A stretch of 5,936 bases of DNA from Elusimicrobiota bacterium (GTDB lineage Bacteria > Elusimicrobiota > Elusimicrobia > JACQJN01): positions 1 through 5,936 of the forward strand of contig JACQJN010000182.1 in NCBI GenBank assembly GCA_016205085.1, given 5' to 3'. A program made the position numbers and the translations under genes. Under the pieces are notes generated by a model, which had not been told where the DNA came from, did not search any database, and saw nothing but the letters and a program-made list of their open reading frames with translations. Of the stretch, positions 1-5,936 are shown piece after piece; position 1 is the stretch's first letter, and every line of letters starts with the position of its first letter.

Positions 1-1019
1 AAAAATGGAAGGGGAAGCCCCTTCGTGGGCAAAAGACCCAGAGAAACGGCAATATTGAAAAAAGCCTGCAGGGTAATACTGAATACGATTCCTCCCGCCA
101 AAAGGGTCCCAAATAAATTCGGCGCCATTTTGGCAATTCGAATACCCCTGATAAAGAAAAAAGAAAACAAGCACAAAACTCCCAGACTTCCCATAAAGCC
201 CAATTCCTCGCAAACGACGGAAAAAATAAAGTCCGTATGAGGAGCCGGCAAATACATCAATTTAAGGCTAGACGAGCCCAGTCCCTTCCCCCACCATCCC
301 CCGGAACCTACCGCCAAAAGAGCCTGCACCAACTGATAACCGGCTCCCTGAGGGTCGTCCCATGGGGAAAAAAAATTAAGAAATCTTTTGATCCGATAAG
401 GATACTTGAATATTTCATAAGCCAGCAAAGGGATCGAAGAGGCAACGGCCCCGATCAGATACAACGGCTTTACCCCGCCGATGAACAAGAGAATAAGTCC
501 CACCAAAAACATAAGGACCGGCGTTCCCAAATCACGCTCCAGCAAAATGAGCCCCAGGGTCATTCCCAAAATCGCAAAAGGCACCACCATCGGAACCCCC
601 CAAGGCGTGAGTTTGCTTTTCTTGCGATCGATATAATCCGCCAAAAATAGGAGCACAACCAATTTCGCCATTTCCGCAGGCTGAATTCCAAGCGGACCGA
701 ATCGGATCCAGCGACGTGCCCCTCCGATGGAGGGAGTAAATAAAACAGCCACCAGACACACCCACATTAAAATGAGAACCGGAAATACCCATTCCCTGAG
801 ACGATTGTAGTTGAGATGAGAAAAATAAAAGAGACTCATCGTGCCTAGCATCATCCAAAAGATCTGTTTTTTTAAAAAATAAGTCGAGTCCTTAAAATGC
901 TGCTCGGCCCATATGGCGCTGGAGGAATAGAGCATGACCAACCCGAATCCCATCAAAATACAAACCAAGATCACAAGAGGATAGTCCACCGCAGGAACCA
1001 TCCGACGAGAGGAAATCAC
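1..1019 (-). CDS. ftsW: FtsW, septal peptidoglycan glycosyltransferase (SEDS family), 3' end outside window
   Basis: FtsW is an integral inner-membrane SEDS enzyme that polymerises lipid II into glycan strands at the division septum, working with the class B transpeptidase FtsI/PBP3. Reading from GTG at 1019, 339 residues are visible without a stop before the window ends. About nine hydrophobic segments are seen (roughly 14-34, 52-70, 77-96, 114-130, 142-160, 165-183, 186-203, 267-291, 303-328). Family hallmarks are GGARRWI (99-105), QPAEMAKL (113-120), ERDLGTP (161-167), HTDFIFSVVCEELGF (261-275) and the start of the SEDS signature, LPTKGLPLPF (330-339). Asp263 aligns with the catalytic Asp297 of E. 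coli FtsW. Some 40-60 C-terminal residues should lie beyond the edge. The GTG start overlaps the murD stop (GTGA) and has AAAGG five bases upstream; ATG at codon 7 (999-1001) is the alternative. RodA and SpoVE are close paralogues, but the murD context favours FtsW. Confidence 0.95.
   Translation of the reverse strand, partial: MISSRRMVPAVDYPLVILVCILMGFGLVMLYSSSAIWAEQHFKDSTYFLKKQIFWMMLGTMSLFYFSHLNYNRLREWVFPVLILMWVCLVAVLFTPSIGGARRWIRFGPLGIQPAEMAKLVVLLFLADYIDRKKSKLTPWGVPMVVPFAILGMTLGLILLERDLGTPVLMFLVGLILLFIGGVKPLYLIGAVASSIPLLAYEIFKYPYRIKRFLNFFSPWDDPQGAGYQLVQALLAVGSGGWWGKGLGSSSLKLMYLPAPHTDFIFSVVCEELGFMGSLGVLCLFSFFFIRGIRIAKMAPNLFGTLLAGGIVFSITLQAFFNIAVSLGLLPTKGLPLPF
867..879 (-). other. Tandem slippery heptamers in ftsW (T TTT TTA then A AAA AAA)
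   Basis: On the coding strand, codons 47-51 of ftsW (Tyr-Phe-Leu-Lys-Lys) contain T TTT TTA at 879-873 followed at once by A AAA AAA at 873-867. Both are in the phase required for -1 slippage (X XXY YYZ). A shift here would leave FtsW after about 49 residues and enter a frame that stays open to 532, giving a product of about 162 residues. The pattern itself is certain. Its use is unproven, and it may simply reflect Phe/Leu/Lys codons in an A/T-rich patch. Confidence 0.3.
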
Positions 1020-2338
1020 GGATGCCTTTGCATCTCTTTAACAAGTTTTTTGAACTGTCTCCCCCGATCCTCGAAATCTTTGAACTGATCGAAAGAGGCG
1101 CACGCCGGCGAAAGCAGAAGCAGATCCCCTTCCGTAAAAAGCATAAAGGCACATCCAACAGCCTCTTTCAGCGTCCGACACGAAAAAATAGGGACAGGCC
1201 CCCGTAGTTGATCCTCTATTTTGCCTGCAGCCTCTCCGATGGTCAGGATGGCTTTGCATAGTTTAAAAATCCACGGCCTTAAGGGATAATAAGGGCTGCC
1301 CTTGTCCAGCCCTCCCAAAATCAAGAATATCTTTCTGGGATATTGCCGCAGAGATTGCAACGCCACGAGCGTGGAATCCACATTGGTAGCCTTGGAATCA
1401 TTGATACATAGAAGTCCCCTGACTTGGGCCCAGGACTCGAGACGATGCTCCACACCCCTAAATTTAGCCAAGGCAGACTGAAGGGGGCGAAGCCCAATCC
1501 CCTGGCTTGACGCCATCGTGGCGGCAGCCATCGCATTTTCAACATTATGCTGCCCTATGAGTCTAAGGGATTTAAAAATTTTGCTGGACCGGCTTAAAGG
1601 ACCGGCCGAAGGAAAAAACAGTTTGCGAGAAGGACATCGTTTTGAAACCTGAACGACCCACTTATCCCTTGCATTAAACACACAAACATCTTCTCGCCGT
1701 TGGAATTTAAAAATTTTGGCCTTGGCCTCCACATATTTAGCCCAACCACGATGATGTCCCAGATGGTCTGGCGTGATATTCAGCAGTGCGGCCACGTTGG
1801 GTCTGAAGTATTGGCTGTCTTGCAGCTGGTAGCTTGACACTTCCAAAACAAGGGAATCCCCTTTTCTGATGCGGGGTACATACTGGGAAAGCGGAACACC
1901 GATGTTCCCGGCGATAAAAAACGGCCACCCGGCTTCATCTAAAATCTCACCCAAAAGCGCCGTAGTGGTGGTCTTGCCATTGGTACCGGTTACCGCCCAT
2001 ACTTTCACAGGAGGACAAAAGGATAAAGCCACTTCCAACTCGCTGAACACGGGAATTCCATGTCTCTTTATAGATTGCAAAATTGGAACTTGGGGCGGTA
2101 TCCCTGGACTCTTGACCACAAAACCGGAACGAAGTACGCGAGAGGTATGTTTTCCCGTTTCAAGACACACTCCTTTCGGCAACTTAGTTATCATCGAGCG
2201 AACCTGTTGTGTAGGTTTGGATTCACTGATCAGCACTCGATATCCTTTTTTGTTCAGAAGAGTCGCACAAGCCAGACCGGAACGGCCCAAACCCAACACA
2301 CAAGCCCTCTTGCCATGGAAAACTTCGGGAAGGAACAT
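1016..2338 (-). CDS. murD: MurD, UDP-N-acetylmuramoyl-L-alanine--D-glutamate ligase
   Basis: MurD is the cytoplasmic ATP-dependent ligase that adds D-glutamate to UDP-MurNAc-L-Ala. The 440-residue product is close to the 438 of E. coli. The N-terminal Rossmann-like domain carries GLGRSGLA (16-23), which binds the UDP-sugar. The central ATPase domain has the P-loop TGTNGKTTTT (117-126), Glu166 in EVSSYQL, NITPDHL (187-193) and Lys206, which aligns with the carbamylated lysine (E. coli Lys198), then GQHNVENA (262-269) and EHRLE. The C-terminal domain has NDSKATN (313-319), LGGLDKG (341-347) and SPACASFDQF (410-419) followed by Phe422, the expected D-Glu-binding region. All key residues are present. 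The ATG at 2338 is fixed by an in-frame TAA directly before it. The gene follows mraY after 24 bases and overlaps ftsW by 4, so it is surely co-transcribed with both. Confidence 0.98.
   Translation of the reverse strand: MFLPEVFHGKRACVLGLGRSGLACATLLNKKGYRVLISESKPTQQVRSMITKLPKGVCLETGKHTSRVLRSGFVVKSPGIPPQVPILQSIKRHGIPVFSELEVALSFCPPVKVWAVTGTNGKTTTTALLGEILDEAGWPFFIAGNIGVPLSQYVPRIRKGDSLVLEVSSYQLQDSQYFRPNVAALLNITPDHLGHHRGWAKYVEAKAKIFKFQRREDVCVFNARDKWVVQVSKRCPSRKLFFPSAGPLSRSSKIFKSLRLIGQHNVENAMAAATMASSQGIGLRPLQSALAKFRGVEHRLESWAQVRGLLCINDSKATNVDSTLVALQSLRQYPRKIFLILGGLDKGSPYYPLRPWIFKLCKAILTIGEAAGKIEDQLRGPVPIFSCRTLKEAVGCAFMLFTEGDLLLLSPACASFDQFKDFEDRGRQFKKLVKEMQRHP
1025..1029 (-). promoter_or_regulatory. 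Ribosome binding site for ftsW (AAAGG)
   Basis: AAAGG lies in the last codons of murD, five bases before the GTG at 1019. This spacing supports the GTG, rather than the in-frame ATG at 1001, as the ftsW start. The site sits just upstream of the GTGA stop-start overlap, an arrangement typical of translational coupling. Confidence 0.55.
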
Positions 2339-2362
2339 TTAGGTTAGAATTTCAAATGACTT
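2339..2362 (-). other. mraY-murD spacer, the only intergenic gap
   Basis: These 24 bases separate the mraY TAG from the murD ATG. Read on the minus strand they are A/T-rich, contain no GGAG- or AGGA-like Shine-Dalgarno core, and end in a TAA directly next to the ATG. They hold no hairpin or poly-T tract that could act as a terminator and are too short for a promoter of their own. Confidence 0.7.
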
Positions 2363-3448
2363 CTATCTTATTTTCAATGAAGCCAATGCCGCCAACACCA
2401 ACACAATGCTTATGATCCAGAAACGCACCGTGACCTTGGGCTCAGCCCATCCTTTTAGTTCAAAATGATGGTGAAGGGGAGCCATCAGAAAAACTCTTTT
2501 TCCTTTTCGCAAACGGTAGGAAAGCATTTGCAGCAAAACGGATAGGGTTTCTAAAACGAACACCCCTCCCACCACCGGCAAAAGTAATTCTTGTTTTACG
2601 CAAAGAGCCACCGTCCCGATGACTCCTCCCAGAAATAAAGAGCTTGTATCCCCCATAAACACCTCGGCCGGATAGGCATTGAACCAAAGAAAGCCCAAGC
2701 AGGCCCCCACTAAAGCGGCCAAAATAACGGATATTTCACCGGCTCCTTCTACGGGAATAATTCTAAGGTATTCGGAAAACTTAGCATGGCCGGCCGCGTA
2801 AGCAAAAAGACCGTAAGCCAAGGCGCAAAAAATAATATTTCCCGCCGCCAATCCATCCAGCCCATCCGTCAAATTGACCGCATTGGATGTTCCTACGATG
2901 ATGAGCACCGCCAAAACATAGTAAAACACTCCCAAATCCAGATATCTTTCCTTCAAATAAGGAATATTCAACACCTCGCTGAATCGAGCATTGGGTGGAG
3001 CGATGGAAAAATAAAAGGCAATGGATAAAGCCACCACCACTTGAACAGTCAATTTCAAACGAGAGGAAGCCCCCTCGGGGCGTTTCTGAACAAGTTTTAT
3101 ATAATCATCCCATATCCCCACAGCCGCCAGGGAAACAATCACCCAAAGCAGAACCCACACAAACCTATCTGACCATCGGGCCCAAAGAAGGGTGCTCAAA
3201 ACCACGGATATAAAAATCAAAAGCCCTCCCATGGTTGGAGTTCCCGCCTTGATCAAATGGGTGGGTGGGCCGTAGCTTCTTTGTACTTGACTAATCTTAT
3301 ACGTCCTTAATTTATCAATCAGCCATGGCCCCATCCATAAGCTGATCCCCAATGCGGTCAATGTGGCCCCCCCCATGCGAAAGGTGATATATTGGAATAC
3401 GTTTAGAGGGCTCCAATATTCTCTTAGAGCGGCGAGGTAATAGAGCAT
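2363..3448 (-). CDS. mraY: MraY, phospho-N-acetylmuramoyl-pentapeptide transferase
   Basis: MraY is a polytopic membrane enzyme that transfers phospho-MurNAc-pentapeptide from UDP to undecaprenyl phosphate, giving lipid I. It needs Mg2+. The product has 361 residues (E. coli 360) and resembles the proteobacterial enzyme from its N-terminus to its LKIR C-terminus. Motifs in order are GTPTMGG (69-75), the Asp pair Asp114-Asp115 in WDDY, NAVNLTDGLDGLA (189-201), FLWFNAYPAEVFMGD (253-267) with the metal-site Asp267, and APLHHHFELKGW (323-334) with the His triad 326-328. About ten hydrophobic segments are visible. One oddity is TSSL after the MGD aspartate, where T/V-G-S-L is usual. The ATG at 3448 lies inside the end of murF (25-base overlap), with GGTGG seven bases upstream; its first residues, MLYYLA, match the family start, so the overlap looks genuine. 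Confidence 0.98.
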   Translation of the reverse strand: MLYYLAALREYWSPLNVFQYITFRMGGATLTALGISLWMGPWLIDKLRTYKISQVQRSYGPPTHLIKAGTPTMGGLLIFISVVLSTLLWARWSDRFVWVLLWVIVSLAAVGIWDDYIKLVQKRPEGASSRLKLTVQVVVALSIAFYFSIAPPNARFSEVLNIPYLKERYLDLGVFYYVLAVLIIVGTSNAVNLTDGLDGLAAGNIIFCALAYGLFAYAAGHAKFSEYLRIIPVEGAGEISVILAALVGACLGFLWFNAYPAEVFMGDTSSLFLGGVIGTVALCVKQELLLPVVGGVFVLETLSVLLQMLSYRLRKGKRVFLMAPLHHHFELKGWAEPKVTVRFWIISIVLVLAALASLKIR

Positions 3449-4806
3449 AATGTATCCACCAAATTTTCAAACTCCATGGCACGGGAGGCTTTGAAATAAA
3501 GCGCGCTGTCTGGAGCTAAAGAATGTTTCAATGCTTCCAAGGCCTCCTCCACAGAAAGAGAATGATGCACCGGAAAGGAAGAAAAACCATCCAATGCTTT
3601 CCAACAAGACCTCATCTCCGAACCTATCAAATGAACCTCTTTTAAAGGTAAATTCCTTATCCATTCCCCCAGCTCTCGATGCAACTGGGAAGACAAAGGC
3701 CCCAATTCCTTCATATCTCCCAAGATAGCTATTTTCTTTCGATGTGGATACTGCTCACAAAAACTGGAAAGCCCCGCTTTCATAGAACCTGGATTCGCAT
3801 TATAAGCATCCATCACTAAAATAGTCCCCAAAGAAAGCTCCCGAACCTCGTAACGCATAGGAAGAGAATGGTAATGAGAAAAACCATGGGCTATTTGAGA
3901 AAGCGAAAGTCCCAAACGCCACCCTGCTGCGACGCACGCGGCCACGTTTAACTGATTGAACCCGGCAATATCCTCCAATGGAATAGAGAGAGGCGCATGA
4001 CCTACCAAGAATTCCAACGAATGTTCCTTTACCTCCCGGATCTGGACATCACACGTCGGTTTGAAACCAAAAGTGACTCCCCTATTTCCCAAGGAATTTT
4101 TCAATCGGCCCAGCCACGCATCTTCGGCCCAAAAAATAATAGGAGCATCGGAAGGCATCTCCCGAATCATTTCTGTTTTAGCCTCAAACACTCCTTCCAG
4201 ACTACCGAAAAATTCCAGATGGGCCTGTGAAATATTGGTCAAGATACCCAGGCTAGGCTGGATCATGCGAGTCAGACATGATATTTCACCCTTTCGAGAA
4301 GCCCCCATTTCAAAAACAGCGAATTGATGCTCTTTCTTTAATTCTAAAAGAGACAGAGGAACCCCTATATGATTGTTGAGATTGCCTATGGTTGCACACG
4401 TGGGTCCTTGACGGGATAAAAGAGCAGCCATCATTTCTTTGGTGGTCGTCTTGCCGTTAGAGCCCGTGATGGCAACGACCGGGATGGAGAATCTTTTTCG
4501 ATGATGCGCCGACAAATCCTGCAAGGCACTTAAGGTCTCTTCCACCTCCAGAACATGGCTAGGATGATTTTGGCCTGGATTCCGAGCCCCCTTGCGAATC
4601 ACCCATCCCATGCTCCCCCGGCTCAATGAAACGTCTAAAAACTCATGCGCATCATAGCGAGCACCCTTCAAAGCCCAAAAAACCTGCCCGCGACCAAGGC
4701 TTCGGGTATCCGTGCAAAAAGCCTCGAAAGGCATTTGAGGATCGCCGCACGTTAGAGTCCCCTTGACGATTTGCGCCAGTTGACCCCAAGTAAGATTTAA
4801 CCGCAT
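3424..4806 (-). CDS. murF: MurF, UDP-N-acetylmuramoyl-tripeptide--D-alanyl-D-alanine ligase
   Basis: MurF is the last cytoplasmic Mur ligase; it uses ATP to join D-Ala-D-Ala to the UDP-MurNAc-tripeptide. The product has 460 residues (E. coli 452). The N-terminal UDP-binding domain shows CTDTRSLGRGQVFWAL (31-46) and YDAHEF (51-56), the MurE/MurF-type entry motif. The central domain has the P-loop TGSNGKTTTKEM (114-125), GNLNNHIGVPL (141-151), Glu166 in EMGAS, NISQAHLEFFGS (191-202), Lys210 at the position of the carbamylated lysine, and GFNQLNVAA (282-290). The C-terminal domain has DAYNANPGSM (333-342), typical of MurF, ILGDMKELG (361-369) and FKASRAMEFE (438-447). The last block has KASR where KGSR is common, a mild substitution. 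The ATG at 4806 overlaps the end of murE by 10 bases, with GAGAGG ten bases upstream. The 3' end runs 25 bases into mraY. Confidence 0.98.
   Translation of the reverse strand: MRLNLTWGQLAQIVKGTLTCGDPQMPFEAFCTDTRSLGRGQVFWALKGARYDAHEFLDVSLSRGSMGWVIRKGARNPGQNHPSHVLEVEETLSALQDLSAHHRKRFSIPVVAITGSNGKTTTKEMMAALLSRQGPTCATIGNLNNHIGVPLSLLELKKEHQFAVFEMGASRKGEISCLTRMIQPSLGILTNISQAHLEFFGSLEGVFEAKTEMIREMPSDAPIIFWAEDAWLGRLKNSLGNRGVTFGFKPTCDVQIREVKEHSLEFLVGHAPLSIPLEDIAGFNQLNVAACVAAGWRLGLSLSQIAHGFSHYHSLPMRYEVRELSLGTILVMDAYNANPGSMKAGLSSFCEQYPHRKKIAILGDMKELGPLSSQLHRELGEWIRNLPLKEVHLIGSEMRSCWKALDGFSSFPVHHSLSVEEALEALKHSLAPDSALYFKASRAMEFENLVDTLCSITSPL
3456..3460 (-). promoter_or_regulatory. Probable weak ribosome binding site for mraY (GGTGG)
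   Basis: GGTGG occurs seven bases before the mraY ATG, inside the murF coding sequence. It matches the Shine-Dalgarno consensus only in part. It is the best purine-rich candidate at the right distance and agrees with the start supported by the family N-terminus. Confidence 0.35.
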
Positions 4807-5936
4807 TTCCGAATAGCCTCTCGGGCCACTTCTCGATCATCAAAATGCACCGTACGATCATTCAAAATCTGATAATCTTCATGTCCCTTTCCCGCAATCA
4901 AAACAACATCTCCACGGTCCGCCTTTTTTATGGCGCATTGGATAGCCTCCGCCCGATCCGGGAGGGATTGGTAATTGGAGAATCCCTTTTTCTCGATAGC
5001 TTCCTGAATCTCTTCGATAATCATTCCAGGGCTCTCCGAGCGGGGATTATCGCTCGTCACAATCACCCAGTCACTATACTGACAAGCAATCAGTCCCATC
5101 GGTCCACGTTTTGTTCTATCCCGATCTCCCCCACATCCAAAAACAGTAATGACCTTCGCTAAATGACCTCGCTTTTTAAGTCTCTCCAGTTCCAGCAATA
5201 CCTCTTCCAAGGCACTATCCGTATGCGCAAAATCGACCAAGACATGGAAATCCTGGCCGCACCGGACCGGTTCCAATCTGCCAGGCACCACCGAAAGCGC
5301 TTCCAATCCTTCGGAAATTTTTTGCCTGGGAAACTCCAAGGCTTCTGCCGCAGCGGCAGCCGCCAAGGCATTATACACATTGTGCCGCCCTATGAGCTTT
5401 AGTTGCACTCTGCTCCGATAATCCCCGACACAAAGGTCAAAGGAGATTCCTTCCAAACTTTCAAGAATATTTTCTCCACGCCATTGGGCTCGGGTAGACA
5501 AACCATACTGAGTCGTCCGAATGCCAGGGTGGATCATTTCTAAAAGACGAGAGGTATGAGGATCATCCGCATTTAGAACAGCGTGAGTTTCTTTCCTGGA
5601 AGAAAATTGCATCTTATTACGCAGAAGTTCAAATAGATGGGCCTTTGCCATAAAATAATTCTCAGGGGTGTGATGGAAATCCAGATGATCTCTATGAAGA
5701 TTGGTAAATATCCCGGCGTCAAAAAGAATCTCCTCCACTCTTTTTAAGGCAAGGGCATGGGAGGAGACCTCCATGACTACATGGGTAACCCCTGCCGCTC
5801 TCATTTGAGCTAAAAGCTTCTCTAAATCCAAGGAGAGCGGGGTAGTATGGGAAGCTTTGGCCAACTCTTTGGAGTCGAGTCTATAATTGATGGTGCCAAT
5901 CACCCCGCAGGAAATCCCACAAAGCCCAAGGATCGA
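4797..5936 (-). CDS. murE: MurE, UDP-N-acetylmuramoyl-L-alanyl-D-glutamate--2,6-diaminopimelate ligase, 5' end outside window
   Basis: MurE is the cytoplasmic ATP-dependent ligase that adds the third stem-peptide residue. The frame is open to the right edge, giving 379 residues of a protein usually about 490 long. The UDP-binding N-terminal domain and the P-loop are outside the window. Numbering from the first visible codon, motifs are GVIGTINYRL (11-20), TTPLSLDL (31-38), MEVSSHAL (55-62), NLHRDHLDFH (79-88), Lys98 in the carbamyl-lysine position, IGRHNVYNALAA (182-193), VPGRLE (217-222), VDFAHTDSAL (234-243), GCGGDRDRTKRGPM (267-280), DNPRSESP (296-303) and GKGHEDYQ (349-356). DNPR is the meso-diaminopimelate recognition motif, arguing against a lysine-adding enzyme. 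AHTDSAL departs from the usual AHTPDAL or AHTPDSL. A GTG at 5903 lies inside the conserved GVIGTI motif and is not the start. The TAA stop lies within the first codons of murF. Confidence 0.97.
   Translation of the reverse strand, partial: SILGLCGISCGVIGTINYRLDSKELAKASHTTPLSLDLEKLLAQMRAAGVTHVVMEVSSHALALKRVEEILFDAGIFTNLHRDHLDFHHTPENYFMAKAHLFELLRNKMQFSSRKETHAVLNADDPHTSRLLEMIHPGIRTTQYGLSTRAQWRGENILESLEGISFDLCVGDYRSRVQLKLIGRHNVYNALAAAAAAEALEFPRQKISEGLEALSVVPGRLEPVRCGQDFHVLVDFAHTDSALEEVLLELERLKKRGHLAKVITVFGCGGDRDRTKRGPMGLIACQYSDWVIVTSDNPRSESPGMIIEEIQEAIEKKGFSNYQSLPDRAEAIQCAIKKADRGDVVLIAGKGHEDYQILNDRTVHFDDREVAREAIRKCG
4817..4822 (-). promoter_or_regulatory. Ribosome binding site for murF (GAGAGG)
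   Basis: GAGAGG lies within the murE 3' end, ten bases before the murF ATG at 4806. The spacing is slightly long but usable. The murE TAA is passed shortly after the murF start, so ribosomes ending murE could reinitiate on murF. Confidence 0.45.

Noticed and set aside
368..375. Run of eight A (T on the coding strand) in ftsW as a possible frameshift error or slippage site
   Set aside because: The FtsW frame continues correctly through it (Asn-Phe-Phe-Ser-Pro-Trp), with family motifs on both sides, so there is no assembly error. A homopolymer alone is weak evidence for programmed slippage.
25..650. Two adjoining plus-strand ORFs (25-240 and 237-650) joined by an ATGA overlap, looking like a small operon
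   Set aside because: They lie wholly antisense to ftsW, whose frame is unmistakable. Their products are rich in Arg, Gln, Pro and Lys without recognisable motifs, as expected for reverse-complement shadows.
532..858. Minus-strand ORF of 108 codons as an independent gene
   Set aside because: It is the -1 frame of ftsW, starts at TTG, and has no family resemblance. It is considered only as the possible frameshift continuation noted above.
1869..2347. Overlapping plus-strand ORFs antisense to murD (1869-2342 and 2060-2347)
   Set aside because: They are opposite well-conserved murD sequence, have no recognisable domain, and lack a clear ribosome site. They are best explained as shadows.
4845..5162. 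Plus-strand 105-codon ORF antisense to murE
   Set aside because: It lies opposite the conserved MurE C-terminal domain and shows no motif of its own.
1..5936. An undescribed system, mobile element, CRISPR array or RNA gene within the window
   Set aside because: Nearly every base is accounted for by five conserved dcw genes in canonical order. No repeats, inverted termini, tRNA-like folds or unexplained intergenic space remain.

Overview
The window is one compact stretch of a bacterial division and cell-wall (dcw) cluster. All of its genes lie on the minus strand, so transcription runs from the right end to the left. In that order they are murE (5' end cut off by the window edge), murF, mraY, murD and ftsW (3' end cut off by the left edge). 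This matches the classical order ftsI-murE-murF-mraY-murD-ftsW-murG. Neither ftsI nor murG is inside the window; they are only the expected neighbours.

Right part (4797-5936): the central and C-terminal domains of MurE, with a DNPR motif that points to meso-diaminopimelate as the added residue. Middle (3424-4806 and 2363-3448): complete MurF and complete MraY. Left part (1016-2338 and 3-1019): complete MurD, then FtsW up to the motif that precedes its last membrane segment. Packing is very tight. murE/murF overlap by 10 bases, murF/mraY by 25 and murD/ftsW by 4. The only gap is 24 bases between mraY and murD. I see no internal promoter, terminator, RNA gene, mobile element, CRISPR array or repeat family, so the block looks like the inside of one polycistronic operon.

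The products form a continuous pathway. MurD adds D-Glu to UDP-MurNAc-L-Ala, MurE adds the third residue and MurF adds D-Ala-D-Ala. MraY then moves the phospho-MurNAc-pentapeptide onto undecaprenyl phosphate to give lipid I, and FtsW polymerises the flipped lipid II at the septum.

The organism is a bacterium with DAP-type peptidoglycan, most likely Gram-negative, with intermediate GC content. MraY resembles the proteobacterial form from end to end. MurE has AHTDSAL where AHTPDAL or AHTPDSL is usual, which from memory recalls PVC/Omnitrophota-like lineages. That placement is a weak inference. I found no undescribed system here; the points of interest are small, namely start-site features, a slippery heptamer pair in ftsW and a few motif substitutions.
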